A stretch of DNA of 64,000 nt, taken from the NCBI GenBank assembly GCA_029844215.1, contig CM056726.1, positions 33,845,001-33,909,000 on the forward strand, read 5' to 3'. The number at the start of each line of letters is the position of its first letter. Position 1 is the stretch's first letter. The notes under the pieces are model-generated. The model made no database searches. It was not told where the DNA came from and saw only the letters and a program-made list of their open reading frames with translations. Below are positions 35,222 through 46,705 of the stretch, in pieces. Origin of the DNA: Przewalskia tangutica (lineage: Eukaryota > Streptophyta > Magnoliopsida > Solanales > Solanaceae). A program made the translations under genes and the position numbers.

Positions 35222-36669
35222 AAGAAAACAAGCTAGCTAAAAAATAATATACAACAAAATACCTATACATGCCAAATTTACAAGAATAAGCAAGACCCCA
35301 TACTTTAAAAAATTGACATACAACAATCACATTAGGTAACTTAATAATTGATAGATCTGTTATACCTATAGCAAAGAAATAATCTATTGAGATATTAATC
35401 ACAACTTACTGAGCCAGATATTTGGAATGCACAATCAAATATTACTAAAAGCTCTCATGATTCTTATCATCTATATATCAATCATATTTGCTTTATGCTT
35501 ATAGAACCATATAGCACAGAAACAGCCAGTTTGATATTCAAATTTTAGACCAATTACCTCCTATAATCCATTATGCTTAGAGATATGCATCTATTAACAC
35601 ATATCTCCTTATGTGGAATCATCGAGATATGAACAACAATTTAACACACGCATACACATAGAATACATATACAGATATATGTATGTATATATATGTGTGT
35701 GTGCGCACATTTAATACACAGGTACGCGCACACACACATAAGGAAATCATCAAAAATGAAACAGGTTAATCATATCTTTCACCAAATGAAACACGAACAG
35801 CTACATGAGTATTAACATGAACCAAAAACATATATATATCCTAACTAATAACATCAAACAACTAAATATACTCAAACACAACATCAACAACTCCATACGA
35901 TTCGACTTACAACTAAAAGTATTGCAACACATGAATGAAAACATCTATTTATACCCTAATATAACTGCAAATAAACTGCAGATCTGTACTAGATCTAGAT
36001 AAAAAAACACATAATATAGCATAAAAATATTCATACAAAGTAATATTTTACCCGAGAAAAGTAAATCACAACACAGATCATGCAAGAGAGAGAAAATTGA
36101 GTCTTGCTGAGTATAGAGAAGTAGGTGGCTAGTAATGTGTGACCTTACAATCCTGCCGCTATGATAAGCTCAAGTTTCGCATTCTGGGCTGGTGGTGACG
36201 ATGAAAGGATAAAGCGGCGAGAGTTGCATCATCGCGTGGTGGATATGTCGTGGACTAAAGAGACCATTCATAGACTGGCGTTTTGCCATTTCTGGCTAGA
36301 GCTTCGATTGGGGTGAGGATGGTGGCTCTAGGGTTTGAAAAGAATACCGTGTGATTTTAGCAAAATGAAAGGAAGGTTATTAGTTTGGAGAATAAAAATG
36401 GGGTTTGGGCCGGGTCACACCGGGTTTTTGGTGAAATAATAGGGGTCTGTGGCCTATTTACAAAGCTTTGAATGGATCAACTCTATAAAACCGTCACACA
36501 ACATGTGACGGTTCAAATAGCTGTCATATAAATAGCATAAATTTATGACGGTTTAAATAACTGTCACACATATATCATAAGTGTATGTTGACCGAGAAGT
36601 CAAGGAAAAAACTGTGTGACAGTTGCAAAAACTGTCTGACTGTCACCGTAGGTCATTTTTCTTGTAGTG
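35222..36669 (-). mobile_element. CACTA (En/Spm-like) transposon end
   Basis: The right edge reads, on the minus strand, CACTACAAGAAAAATGACC, the classic plant CACTA terminal sequence, ending at 36669. Inside it lie subterminal copies of CCGTCACA/TGTGACGG-type words (36490-36640), as expected for transposase-binding subterminal repeats. The left extent is not defined: no matching plus-strand CACTACAAG was found in the window, so the element is either truncated by family C or only its terminal part remains. A microsatellite-like CA/TG/TA stretch occupies 35648-35742. No transposase frame was recognised. Confidence 0.65.
36490..36512. repeat. Perfect 9-bp inverted repeat in the CACTA subterminal region
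   Basis: ACCGTCACA and TGTGACGGT are separated by CAACA. Related single copies follow at about 36545-36580 and 36610-36650. Confidence 0.8.
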
Positions 36670-37679
36670 GAAACTACCGAGCCTAATTTCAAACGATCCA
36701 AATATTTAAAGTTGATATAATTAACTTGGGCATAATCCTGTCTGCATGAATATTGTACACAAAAAGATTCAATAATTTCATAAAAGTAATTCCTAGCATA
36801 CTTAAAAGTGTTTTACAATATCGTTAAAGCACCCGGGAAATACATAATATTTACAAAGTAAAAATTTTGGACTCCTAAATAAACGGCACATACTTCCAAA
36901 GAAACACCTGAATGGAGGCGAGGGAGGATCAACAGGGAAACTAATTGAAGTTTGTTAATGTTAACTAAAATAATTATAAAAGTTAAATATATTTTAAACA
37001 ATATCATCACAAGCAAGTAGCAACTACCTGGTGCCATTCCTACAAAATTAAGTGTCTAATTGGCTGGTATAAGCCGGTTATTTTACAAGAAAGAGGTGGC
37101 TTGACCAGGAAATGATGTGGCGTGACCTTAAAAGTGTCCGGTTTTAAATTTTTATTCCTGTAATAAAATTTGTAAAAAATAATCTTAAACTTGAAAAAAA
37201 TATTGACAAGAACTTTTGTTGTCTATCAGCGCAAGTTCAAGCATGACTTGTAGTCAATTGAGCAGGTTTACTATCTTAAAATATCCTGAATTTTTTCCTT
37301 ATATGCAAAACTAATTTATGTCCCTAACTTATGTTTGGGTAACAAAAGTTTCATCTTTGTTGCCCATGATACATAAGTTCTAGTGCGAAGCCCCGAGCTA
37401 TTTTAACGCTTCTTGAAAGTTGAGTAATACCCATTTGATGACAAATTGTATGAGAGGATTAAATTTTTAAGTCCCAAAATCTCATATTGGGCTTACAAGG
37501 ATATAAGAGAATTTATTTATTAAATAAAATTTTGATGGGCGTCAAAGCCCGCCTACTATTAAATTGCTGGTGTAGCTTTTGAATGGGGTTGGGAAATAAA
37601 CATATTCATTCTTCCCCATCTCGTCATCGGCTATAACAGAGAGCTACAGTGGCTAGGAAAACTCTTATCTGTACAATTA

Positions 37680-37905
37680 ACAACGTATACACAGTAGGTA
37701 CCCGCAAGGGTAGCCAAGTTGATGGAGTAGGAGAGTGCGGGATCTTCATAGTTGAGTCTGTCACACATGACTTGCCAAGTGTGGTTTACGCAGTGGCGTG
37801 GTTTGCGAGGTTATTATTGCGTCGGTCAGGGTTTACTCGGTCTTGTGACTTGTAAAAAGTAGCGGTGCGGGTTCCCATCATAAAAAAACACAATGACGGG
37901 ACCGT
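37680..37905 (+). mobile_element. Possible tRNA-derived SINE
   Basis: GGGTAGCCAAGTTGATGGAG near 37708 resembles a Pol III A box (TRGCNNAGT-GG). AGTTGAGTCTG about 45 bp downstream could be a decayed B box (GGTTCGANTCC). The order A box, GAGTGCGGGATCTTC, B box, then 'gggttt..cggtc' resembles SINEs I remember from asterid plants. No clean tail or TSD was found. Confidence 0.35.
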
Positions 37906-38379
37906 CTTTGGGCCGTGCAGTGTCTTCACGCCAGGGCTAAAAACGAAAAAATTTAGAGGCCCCTTTTTTCATTTTTTATTAAGTAGTATTATCCAGAATT
38001 TACTATAAAGATCTATAATTCGCAGGTGTTAGCCCAATAAAAGTAGGGATTGATTAATTTAAAATTGTATTGGGTTGTTATTTACAATTTAAAATAATTT
38101 CTAATTATTGAAATCGTATATATACTTTCACTTTTACCTCAAAATGTTTAAACAAATATGTATTTACCCCTATAGTATGCTCCTTAATTAGAATAAGGCA
38201 CCTGTTAGCAAATTCTTTAATAATGATGACAAGAAATTAAAGATTTAATTTATAAAGAATTAGAGCTCTTAAGTGACAATTGTTTTAACATGATGTAGCT
38301 CTTGGGGCTCAGGCAACTCAATCATGTATTTTAATTGACCTTGAGATGTAAAGTTGAAAGAAAAATATGGGGAATGATA

Positions 38380-39709
38380 TGTTGAAAGAAAATGACGAAG
38401 TATGAACTAATCAATAAGTAGTTCTAGATGGAATACGTACCGAAATTGGTGATAAGTAGAAATCATTAAATTAGTAAAGAAATTCCTTACTCGAATTATA
38501 CAAGTATGTCTTTGGGAAATATGTTACGGACTTTGTTCGAATTATTGAGATAGTAGGGTATGCCTTGACGATCCGAACCTTAATATTTGTAGATTGAGAA
38601 TCGTTGAATGTCGGGGAATTTGAGGACAAAAAATTCAAGCTAAAGTTTTGAGGTAAGTTGAGGCTAACTCTTGTAACAGAAAATTTCGATAAATTCCTAA
38701 GACCATGCCTTCCTGTGCTCTAGTAAATTCACAATATTCTTTCAGCACAACTTTACATGAAATTGTGACAGATTTACATGCTTGCTTATGCATATCGCCG
38801 CTTTATATGTGCCTTTTTTGTAATATTTACGTTCAGTTCCAGCTGTCATTTTATACATTAATGTGATCACATTCAGTAGGGAGAAGTGCCCATCCTCCCC
38901 GCGTCAGTGCTAAAAAAAGGCCTGGGTTAGCTATCCTACGCTCGCAGGTGCCAAATTGTTCGTTGGGAAGATTGGTCGACGCTTCCCCGTGCGTGTTGCC
39001 AGATCCTTATGTACGCAGGGCTATTATGATAAAGAGAAAAAAACATCCATCTCTTTTCTCAAGAAAGTTAGTTCTCCATTTCAGTTATCACCTTATATCA
39101 GTCTTCAGACCTTTATTGTTTTATGTGTTTACTTGAGAAATTATGTTTCTTCATTTTTTTTTTGTTTTACCCCAATAAGTCATGCTCCGCTTCTTTAGCA
39201 GGTAACCTATGAAATTTACTGGATATCCTTACGAGGTACTTAGTCCGTTTGGGCCTGTTACGTCGTGTGACGGGTAATCAGATTGCTGAGGACGAGGTTA
39301 GTGGCTAGAGTCAGGCATTCGTAGATTCAGTTGACGAGTTCCGTTGATTTTTCCAACGGTAGCTAATATTCTTCAGCTTGCATTACTTTCGTAGACCTTT
39401 TTAGTATTTCGGGATATGCCTGTGGACATGTTTTATTAAATTCTTTGTCAGTATTCTTTTAGAGGCTCATGACTTAGCCTAGTGGGTTTATGTTAGTTTT
39501 AGATTTCTAACTCTTATGTTTTCATGGGATTTTCACGTTTCGTATACTATATATAATGAAGATTACGATATGCTCAGTGAATACTTTATTGAGTAGTTAT
39601 TTTTAATAAATGCAATAAATGCTATGACATACAGTTTAAATCAGGGTTCGCTCGACGGATAGTTTAGGTCGGATGCCAATCACGTCATACCCTAATTTTG
39701 TGGCGTGAC
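38380..39709 (+). mobile_element. Fragment of a gypsy-type LTR
   Basis: The 3' end is suggestive: GGGTTCGCTCGACGGATAG, then TAGGTCGGATGCCAATCACG, ending GTGGCGTGACA at 39709, like the ends of plant Tekay/Del-type LTRs. Upstream, GTTTGGGCCTGTTACGTCGT and following text are LTR-like. The left boundary is unknown. Confidence 0.35.
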
Positions 39710-40397
39710 ATTTAGTTTTTGCCTTTAAGGCAAAACTTATGGTCAATTGAGCAAATTCAATATCTTAAAATATCATGAAATTCAACCTTATAGGTAAAAT
39801 TGATTTATATCCACGACTTATCTCCTGTGAGCAACAAAACTTTGCCTAACTAATTTTGTGAAGCAAACGGCTATTTCTTAAAAAAATTGTAAGCGGGGCC
39901 AAATAAATTAAGACCGCCCCTTCTGTAGGACCCTACTTAGTCTAGTTTCGGGCAGGTTCTGATTTTCATACCGTAACCCTTATCTTTCTCTTTCATGTCT
40001 TTAAATATCCCAACAAATGACTTAGCTATAAATACATCCTTTGGAAACACACCTAAATCACTTATACGTTGGAAATTCTACATAAACAACGGTGTTACCT
40101 CTATTGTCAAAATCAAATACTTAAACCCTCTTATATACTGAAAATCATATATGTATACACAAAAAGAACATTTATCTAACTTAATTAATTTGAAATATCT
40201 AAAGCTGGAGATGTAGGGAGAAAAAGAGAGAAAATCGTTGGTATTATCTTCTAGTAGTTTATATACATATAACAAGAAATGTGAAATTTGTAAGATTAAA
40301 AAATGATACATCGTACTTTTCACAATCTCATATACCAAAAATTGAAAAGCGTATACCCAAATCCACATTATATATACATGATCCAACATAAATGCAA

Positions 40398-40591
40398 CTA
40401 TAAAAATTGCCGAAACACATGTTTCATCAAGAAATCAGAAATAATGAGGTTTGTTTTATCCGTAACATGAAAGGCATCCCAAAATACGAACTTGTTTGCA
40501 TCAGTGCATGTCAATGGGTTTAACCTATCGCATAAATAACCCATCTCAAATAATCCTGTGCCACAACATGCTATACTTGACACTTGAAACC
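40398..40591 (-). CDS. GDSL esterase/lipase, last exon
   Basis: This exon encodes the last 63 residues of a plant GDSL esterase/lipase (SGNH hydrolase), typically a secreted or apoplastic ester hydrolase. It starts after an ACTGCAG acceptor and ends with TAG at 40398. Visible motifs are ACCGTGLFEMGYLC (the conserved C-C-G/A-T-G segment), CTDANKFVFWD, and the block V catalytic pair: Asp38 and His41 of the exon in WDAFH. Most relatives have HP after the His; here it is HV. The sequence strongly resembles the C-terminus of the Arabidopsis At2g04570/At2g42990-type group as I remember it. The split Gly codon (G from the upstream exon plus GG) joins it to 59984 in frame. The preceding exon lies more than 19 kb away. 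Confidence 0.88.
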
Positions 40592-41123
40592 CTGCAGTTT
40601 TCAAAAAGCTAGGCAATTAGAAATTAAATACATGGATAAATTGACTGTCTTTCAACATATTGTAGAAATTAAGTTGGTTAATTGCTAGGCATGAAGTGGA
40701 GTAATAAAAGATTGATTAAAACGTAGAACACCTCAAAAGGTAGCAATTTGTAGAACTTTTAGTAAACTTAATGAGAATTAAATAAAGATTTGAAGGGGCT
40801 AAATTACTTTTAAGGCCGATGCATTAATGTTTTCCCAAAAAAGTTCAAATTTACCACTCTATTGTTACACTTCGGGTATATAGGAGCTGCATAGGATTAA
40901 GGGAAGGACAAATACGTGATGATTTGCTAACAATAAAAATATGAATGGCCACAAAAAGTAAATATAAATGGAATTAATTAAAAGATTTTTTATAGTTAAG
41001 AATACTTTTGACCTTTTTCATTTTTTAAGAGGAAAAGAAAAGCAGTATGACCCGTTGAGATATGGAGTAAATCCAATTTTGGTTAACGTAATATTCAAAA
41101 GAAAGCTCTTTAGAGACGAATTT

Positions 41124-42080
41124 TGAAAGTATATGTATGTCCTAAAGACAATTTGTATTAGGATAAAATGTATTTTATATACATTCGTATTTATAGATGA
41201 TTAATATTATGGCATTTGCATTTGTTGAATTATTAGTTGGTTGTTTATAATATTCTATAAATGCATCCGTAGAGTTTACGTGGTTATTAATAGTGTGAGA
41301 ATTAATATTATAACGTAACTCTTAAATAGCCTCGATTAATGATCATCGAGATTGGGATATCGATGATATGCGATACGTCGACATGTGGTCTGCATTATAT
41401 CCCTAGGGGATGTAGTATGTCTCACTTGCTACGAGTTATGGCAACGATAGACGCATGGATACTTGTTGAAGTATTGATATACCCTGCTGATGTACTGTTT
41501 TGTTATATGTCTATAATGTCATAGGCGTGTGGGAGATAGAAGTCCTTAGACTTGAGGTCGATACCACCCTGTTTACGGAGTAATGTACTTTGATCCTGTC
41601 CTAAGCTCAAATGTCTTGTAGGTTGAGACACGACTTGTTTTGGGTACGTTACGAAGTAGATTAAAAGTGGTAGTTGAGCCAAGATTAGGATTTATTCCTC
41701 GAATGTATCTTCGAGAGAGCACTCAGATTCTCATATGGTATTAGGTTGACTAAGACGTTGGTCAACGCAATGGACATGTCTTTGATATGGTCCTGTTGTC
41801 AACTAATATTGATGAGGTATAATGATCAAGCCATTTGGATAGACACTTGACAAATCCTAAGCTTGATTGAGTGTGTCGTGAATGAAAGAATTTTATCTTC
41901 CCACATAAAGGTTCAGTTCACATGTTTCGTGTAGCTAAATTTTACATATTGAGTTCGTCTTCCGGCGCAGTCTAGGAGTTCCATGAAGACCCTAAATGTT
42001 GTTAGTGTCGCTATGTAAAGGCCTGAAGGTTAACACTAAGTCAAATGTTCTGTCGATTGAAGGATGTAATTAGAGAAGAG

Positions 42081-42127
<47 letters not shown>

Positions 42128-42699
42128 TCGGTTGATGATCGAGACATTAAAAAGAAATGAAAACAAGACAGAAAATGGGACAGGGCCGCGGCGCCATGGA
42201 CTCAGGGTCGCGGCGCCTGAACACGTGTCTAGCGTCGCGGTGCCTCTTATGCAGAGCCACGGTGATGAGGTGCGTCCAGTGGGTCCGACTGCTGGCCCAT
42301 TCTGCTGAGGTTTTTTAATGGGTTGGCCCATTTGGGGAACCCTAGCTGTCCACTTCAGCTATAAATAAAGGGGTTCCCCTTCCCATTTCTTTACACCAAA
42401 AGCAAGAGACTAATATCTTCTAAAGATCTGCTGGAATCTCTAGCATTCCAAGAGTTAGAAATTACATCAAAATTCTTGACTTGCAAATCGAGAAACATTT
42501 GCGTGCGCACCCTCAGACTACACAAAGCTTCAAGATTTCAGATTGCTAACTACAAATGTAAGTTTTCGTTCGAAGTATTACATTCTTGCTTTGTGTTATT
42601 TTACATTATATAATCATACTACAGTTTGACCGAAATGTCGGGTTTGAAACATAAATTTTCAAATTTCGCTGCGTGTACGAACCCGACAAAACTCCTACA
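41124..42699 (+). mobile_element. Solo copia-type LTR, TSD AATTT
   Basis: It begins TGAAAGTATATGTATGTCC and ends CCGACAAAACTCCTACA. AATTT stands at 41119-41123 and 42700-42704. Two other LTRs of the same family are at 42754-59141 (split) and 60606-62026, and the latter is followed by a PBS, which identifies these as LTRs. The internal part was removed, presumably by LTR-LTR recombination. TATAAATA at 42360-42367 is a promoter candidate. A (TA)n run (42084-42120) and a GC-rich GCGCC/GCGG cluster (42184-42245) are embedded. Confidence 0.88.
42360..42367 (+). promoter_or_regulatory. Candidate TATA box of the copia LTR
   Basis: TATAAATA lies between a GC-rich cluster and the downstream R/U5-like part of the LTR. 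A comparable TATATA stands at 61705 in the intact 5' LTR. Confidence 0.4.
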
Positions 42700-43464
42700 A
42701 ATTTAACTTCTGATACTAGATTACCTATAAGGTAATGGTTGTTTACTAATTTATGACCTAAAATATAAGGCATATATTTATGTCCTAGAGACAATCTTTA
42801 TTAGGACAAATTTACTTTATACACATTCATATTTATATTAATGGAGATTAATATTATGACATTTGCAGTTATTGAATTATTGGTTGATTGTCTATAATAT
42901 TCTATAAATGCATCCCTAGAGGTTGCGTGGTTATTAATAATGTGAGAAATTAATATTATAACGTAACTATTAAACTGTCTCGACTAATGATCATCGAGAA
43001 TGGGATATCGATGATATGTGATACGTCGACATATGATCTGCATCATATTCTTTGGGGATGTAGTATGTCTCACCTGCTACGAGTTATGAAAACTCGTGAT
43101 GGACACATGGATACTTTTGGAAGTATTGGTATACTCTGATGATGTACTGTTTGTTATAGATGTCTAAAGTATCATCAGCGTGTAGGAGATAGAAGTCCTT
43201 AGACTTGAAGTCGATATGCGCCTTGTTTACAGAGTAATGTACTTTGATCATGTCCTAAGCTCAAATGCCTTATAGGTTGAGATGTGATTTGTATTGGGTA
43301 TATTGCGACGTAGATTAAAGGTGGTAGTTGAGCCAAGATTATGATTCATTCCTCAAATGTATCTGTTACACCCCGTATTTCCAAGGCAATGAGATGAGAA
43401 TGTACGAAGGAAATTGAGATTTGAATTTCGGAGGGAAAGAAGGATTACTTTTCTTAAGGAAAAA

Positions 43465-46400
43465 TGTTACACCCCGTAGTTCCAGGGAATGTGTTTACAA
43501 GAATAGACGTGAGAGCACAAGACTTATAAAAATTGAACGAAAGAAAGAATTGTTTTCCAAAGGAAAAATCGTTCGAACCTCGGGAAGGAAAATTGTTCGT
43601 TAATGAGAATTGGGTTCTCAAATTTGTTATTTAAGACTTTTAGAACTTATCGGAATTATGGAAGTTTATTTACAGAGTTGGATACGTGTGGCCCACCCGA
43701 GAAATTTTATGTTTTGTGGGGCCCACGAGGTTTTTGATATTTTGACCAATTATGAAAATTTCGGGAAACGGAATGTTATGGACCAATGGGAGGGCGACAC
43801 GTGTCAACCTCCACATGTATCATCTTGGGCGAAATGGATGACCAAAAATAGCCATATTGGCTTGAGATAAATGGACCAAGTCAAAGGGTCAAGGGAGCTT
43901 GATATAATTGACCACATCTTGACCACACATTTGTTTTGATATAAGCCCTTAGTTGTTGTATATATCACTTACTAGTGCAAGACCAATTCTCAACACTTAG
44001 AAAAAACTCACTACTTGATGGTTGCTCTATGAACTCTCGGCTTTGAGCCTCAATAGGAAGAACAAATTTTTCGTTTGTGATTCAATAATCCCAATACTTT
44101 AAACCAAGGTTCCTAAGGGTATTGTAAGGATATCTCAATAGAAAGATTCCGGAAAAACTACGTTTTCACGTTAGTCGCAAGGTGAAAACCTAAGGTGTTC
44201 TTCAACTTTGAAGTTGGAAATTGAAGAGAAGTTGGTTATGAGCTTCTAAGGAGTGCTTGGAGCGGATTGGAACGTAAGAAGAGGATCTAAAAGTTGCTAA
44301 GGATCGACTTGAAGTCTTGGATAATATTTGGGCTTATTTGAGGTATAAATCTTCGTCTTACTATTGTAATTGAAGATTCCATGTTATAATAAGTTAGAAA
44401 TGATCATGTGATATATATTATGAAGATTGATAAGTTTTATGGAATGTTGGAAGCCTAAAATCCGAAACTAACATGATTTGCCTTTAAGATTGTAATTCAA
44501 TTTAATTATTAGTTTTAGTCGTCGCATATTATATAAAGAGGAGATTACAGTTGTTAAAGTTGGTTGCGACTATATAACATGTTGGAACGACAATATGGAT
44601 TGAAATAGAATTGGAATAGACTTTGCATTGTTGCTCATATTAGCCGAGAATGACATTGACTATTGGACTGTTTTGTATATATTGTGGGGCAGAATTTTAC
44701 ACGTATTGTAAGGCGTGTAATCCCCTTTAGTTAGCTAAATTGTTGAGCCTTAAATGTGGCATGTTTGATTATTGAATTCGGGCCTTGAAAAAGGTGGAAA
44801 AGTACGTAGAAACAAAGGAAGTGCTGCCCGATTTTCCGTAGAATTAAGAGTCCTTATACTTAGAAATATTCTACGTTGAAATCTAGAAGTTGATAGGCGT
44901 ATTATGGTCATTATAGGTTGACATTCTACGCGCGGTGTATTCAATTTGGCAAGCGGATTGAGTCGAAGAGGTATGTGGAACTTTTCTTATCTCTTGAGCA
45001 TGAGTAGCTATAAATGTATAGTACGGTGGACGTGCGAGATTTAAATGAATTTAATTTCATTTGGTATCCTTGACTTGTTTAAGAATGTCCAAGTTGGTTG
45101 AGTTGGAAAATTAACTCACTTGTTTTAAAAGGTTAAAGATGTCTTAGCTTTTAAAGCATAAAGTTAGTATAACGACTTTATGGGAGGTTGATTATAACAA
45201 CTTTATGGGAAGATAAAAGAATGGTTTATTCTAATAAGGTAAACAAAGATTTCTTGACTTGACAATGTATAGAATACTTGATTTGGAAAGTATTGATTAC
45301 TTGAACTATTCTAAAGTTAAGAAACTTGATTTCTAAAGTTAAGAGACTTGAAGTATTCTGAAAGTTATGTAACTTGATTTGAAAGTATATGATACTTGGT
45401 TTTGAAAGTATAAGTCTCTTGGTTATAAAAAGAATGAATTTGTCTAAAACATAAAGAGTTATAACGGCTTTATGGGAAGTTAGTTATAGCGGCTTTATGG
45501 AAGGTTAAGAGAGTGGTCTATTAGGTTGTGAAAGTAGAAGTTACTTGGTTTTAAAGCCTTGAAATGAATTTCTAAAGATGTAGTAACTTGATTTGAAAAG
45601 TAGACGAGCCTTGATACTACGTGTGTTAGTATCTTGGGGTTTTTATATAAAAATGACTCTTTTTAAAGGAACGGAAATACGTAGTACTTTGGGTTAAATT
45701 CCCGTATTTTATAATGACATGTTAGTGCCTTAAGTAAACTAAAATGAGAGTGTATATAAATAAGGCTAATAAGAAGTTAGGGGATTTCTTAACTTGCTTA
45801 TGTTATGTATGATAAGCCGGTGGTGCTTATGTTATATATGATAGCCGGTCGTGCTAGGTTATGTTATTCTTGCGGGGTAAACCCTCGGGTTACTACTTAT
45901 TCCATGGATTTGCTACCCATGATGCGAGTGCGGCGTTTGTACTCATTGCGGGTCCACCGGGCCTAAGCGGGTGAAATAGTCCTGTGCGGGTGAAATAGTC
46001 TCATGCGAGGCGGATGACCTCATTGCGGGTCCACAGGATCTATGCGGGTGAAATAGTCCCAGGAGTATGATTGCTTAATGATACTACGGGCGGGTGGCCC
46101 TACTTTGATCATGAGCCTCCTATTTTTATGCAGTAAAGTATACTCTTGTTTACTCTCATTGTTAGTAAGGCCTGATGTCTTTGTTATTTGAGTTATCATA
46201 CATGTCTCCAACTTTATTTTAGACTTTATGATTTCATTATAGTACTTTCAGTTTCACATACTTGGTACATGTTGTACTGACCTCCTTCGGGGGGCTGCGT
46301 TCATGCCGCATGTAGAGTTATACAGGTTGTTGATCCTCACTCTTAGAATTAGTGTTCAGCTGTTGAGAAGCTCCATTACTCCGGAGGCTTATCTTTGGTT

Positions 46401-46705
46401 CAGATCCCTGGTATTGTCGGTTGTTGTACATTCAGGGGTATGGCGGGGCTCTGTCCCGTCACAGTTGTTATTCTTAGAGGTCTGTAGTCATATCTTGTGG
46501 ATTGGGTTGTAAAGAAAATAAAAGATGTAACTGTTGTTTTTGGGTTATGTATATTTTTCGGAAGGTGGCCTTATCGGCTAGCTTGTTGATTTTTACTGTC
46601 TAATACTTATGAGTTTATGTATGTTCCGCTGCTATTCTCTGATGTATACATGTGAGGGGTGCCCAGGTTGGGCACCAGTCGCGGGCCCGGGGTCGGGTCG
46701 TGACA
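43465..46705 (+). repeat. Element B 5' LTR (3241 bp)
   Basis: It runs from TGTTACACCCCGTAGTTCC to GTCGGGTCGTGACA. It has a ~31-bp segment near 43830-43862 absent from the 3' LTR and lacks a ~20-bp segment found there at 52822. The LTR shares subrepeats and its last ~40 bp with family A. TATATATC at 43959-43966 is a promoter candidate. Confidence 0.9.

Larger units (their letters stand above)
36670..40397. other. Gene-poor region downstream of the GDSL gene
   Basis: No protein gene was recognised. Short frames (36813-37037, 37649-37855, 38948-39198) lack domains. Two ~130-bp similar blocks (37230-37370 and 39735-39860, both with CAATTGAGCA and ATCTTAAAATATC) lie as direct repeats. A possible SINE and a gypsy LTR fragment are listed separately. 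Confidence 0.5.

Noticed and set aside
40078..40389. 103-codon minus-strand frame just downstream of the GDSL stop codon
   Set aside because: AT-rich, no domain, and it follows the stop of the last exon. It is more likely 3' UTR or flanking DNA.
42041..42331. Frames with a run of alternating Tyr-Ile in the copia solo LTR
   Set aside because: They come from the (TA)n microsatellite at 42084-42120.
42749..42753. TSD for the second copia LTR
   Set aside because: The bases before the proposed start do not match those after 59141, so the left boundary stays approximate.
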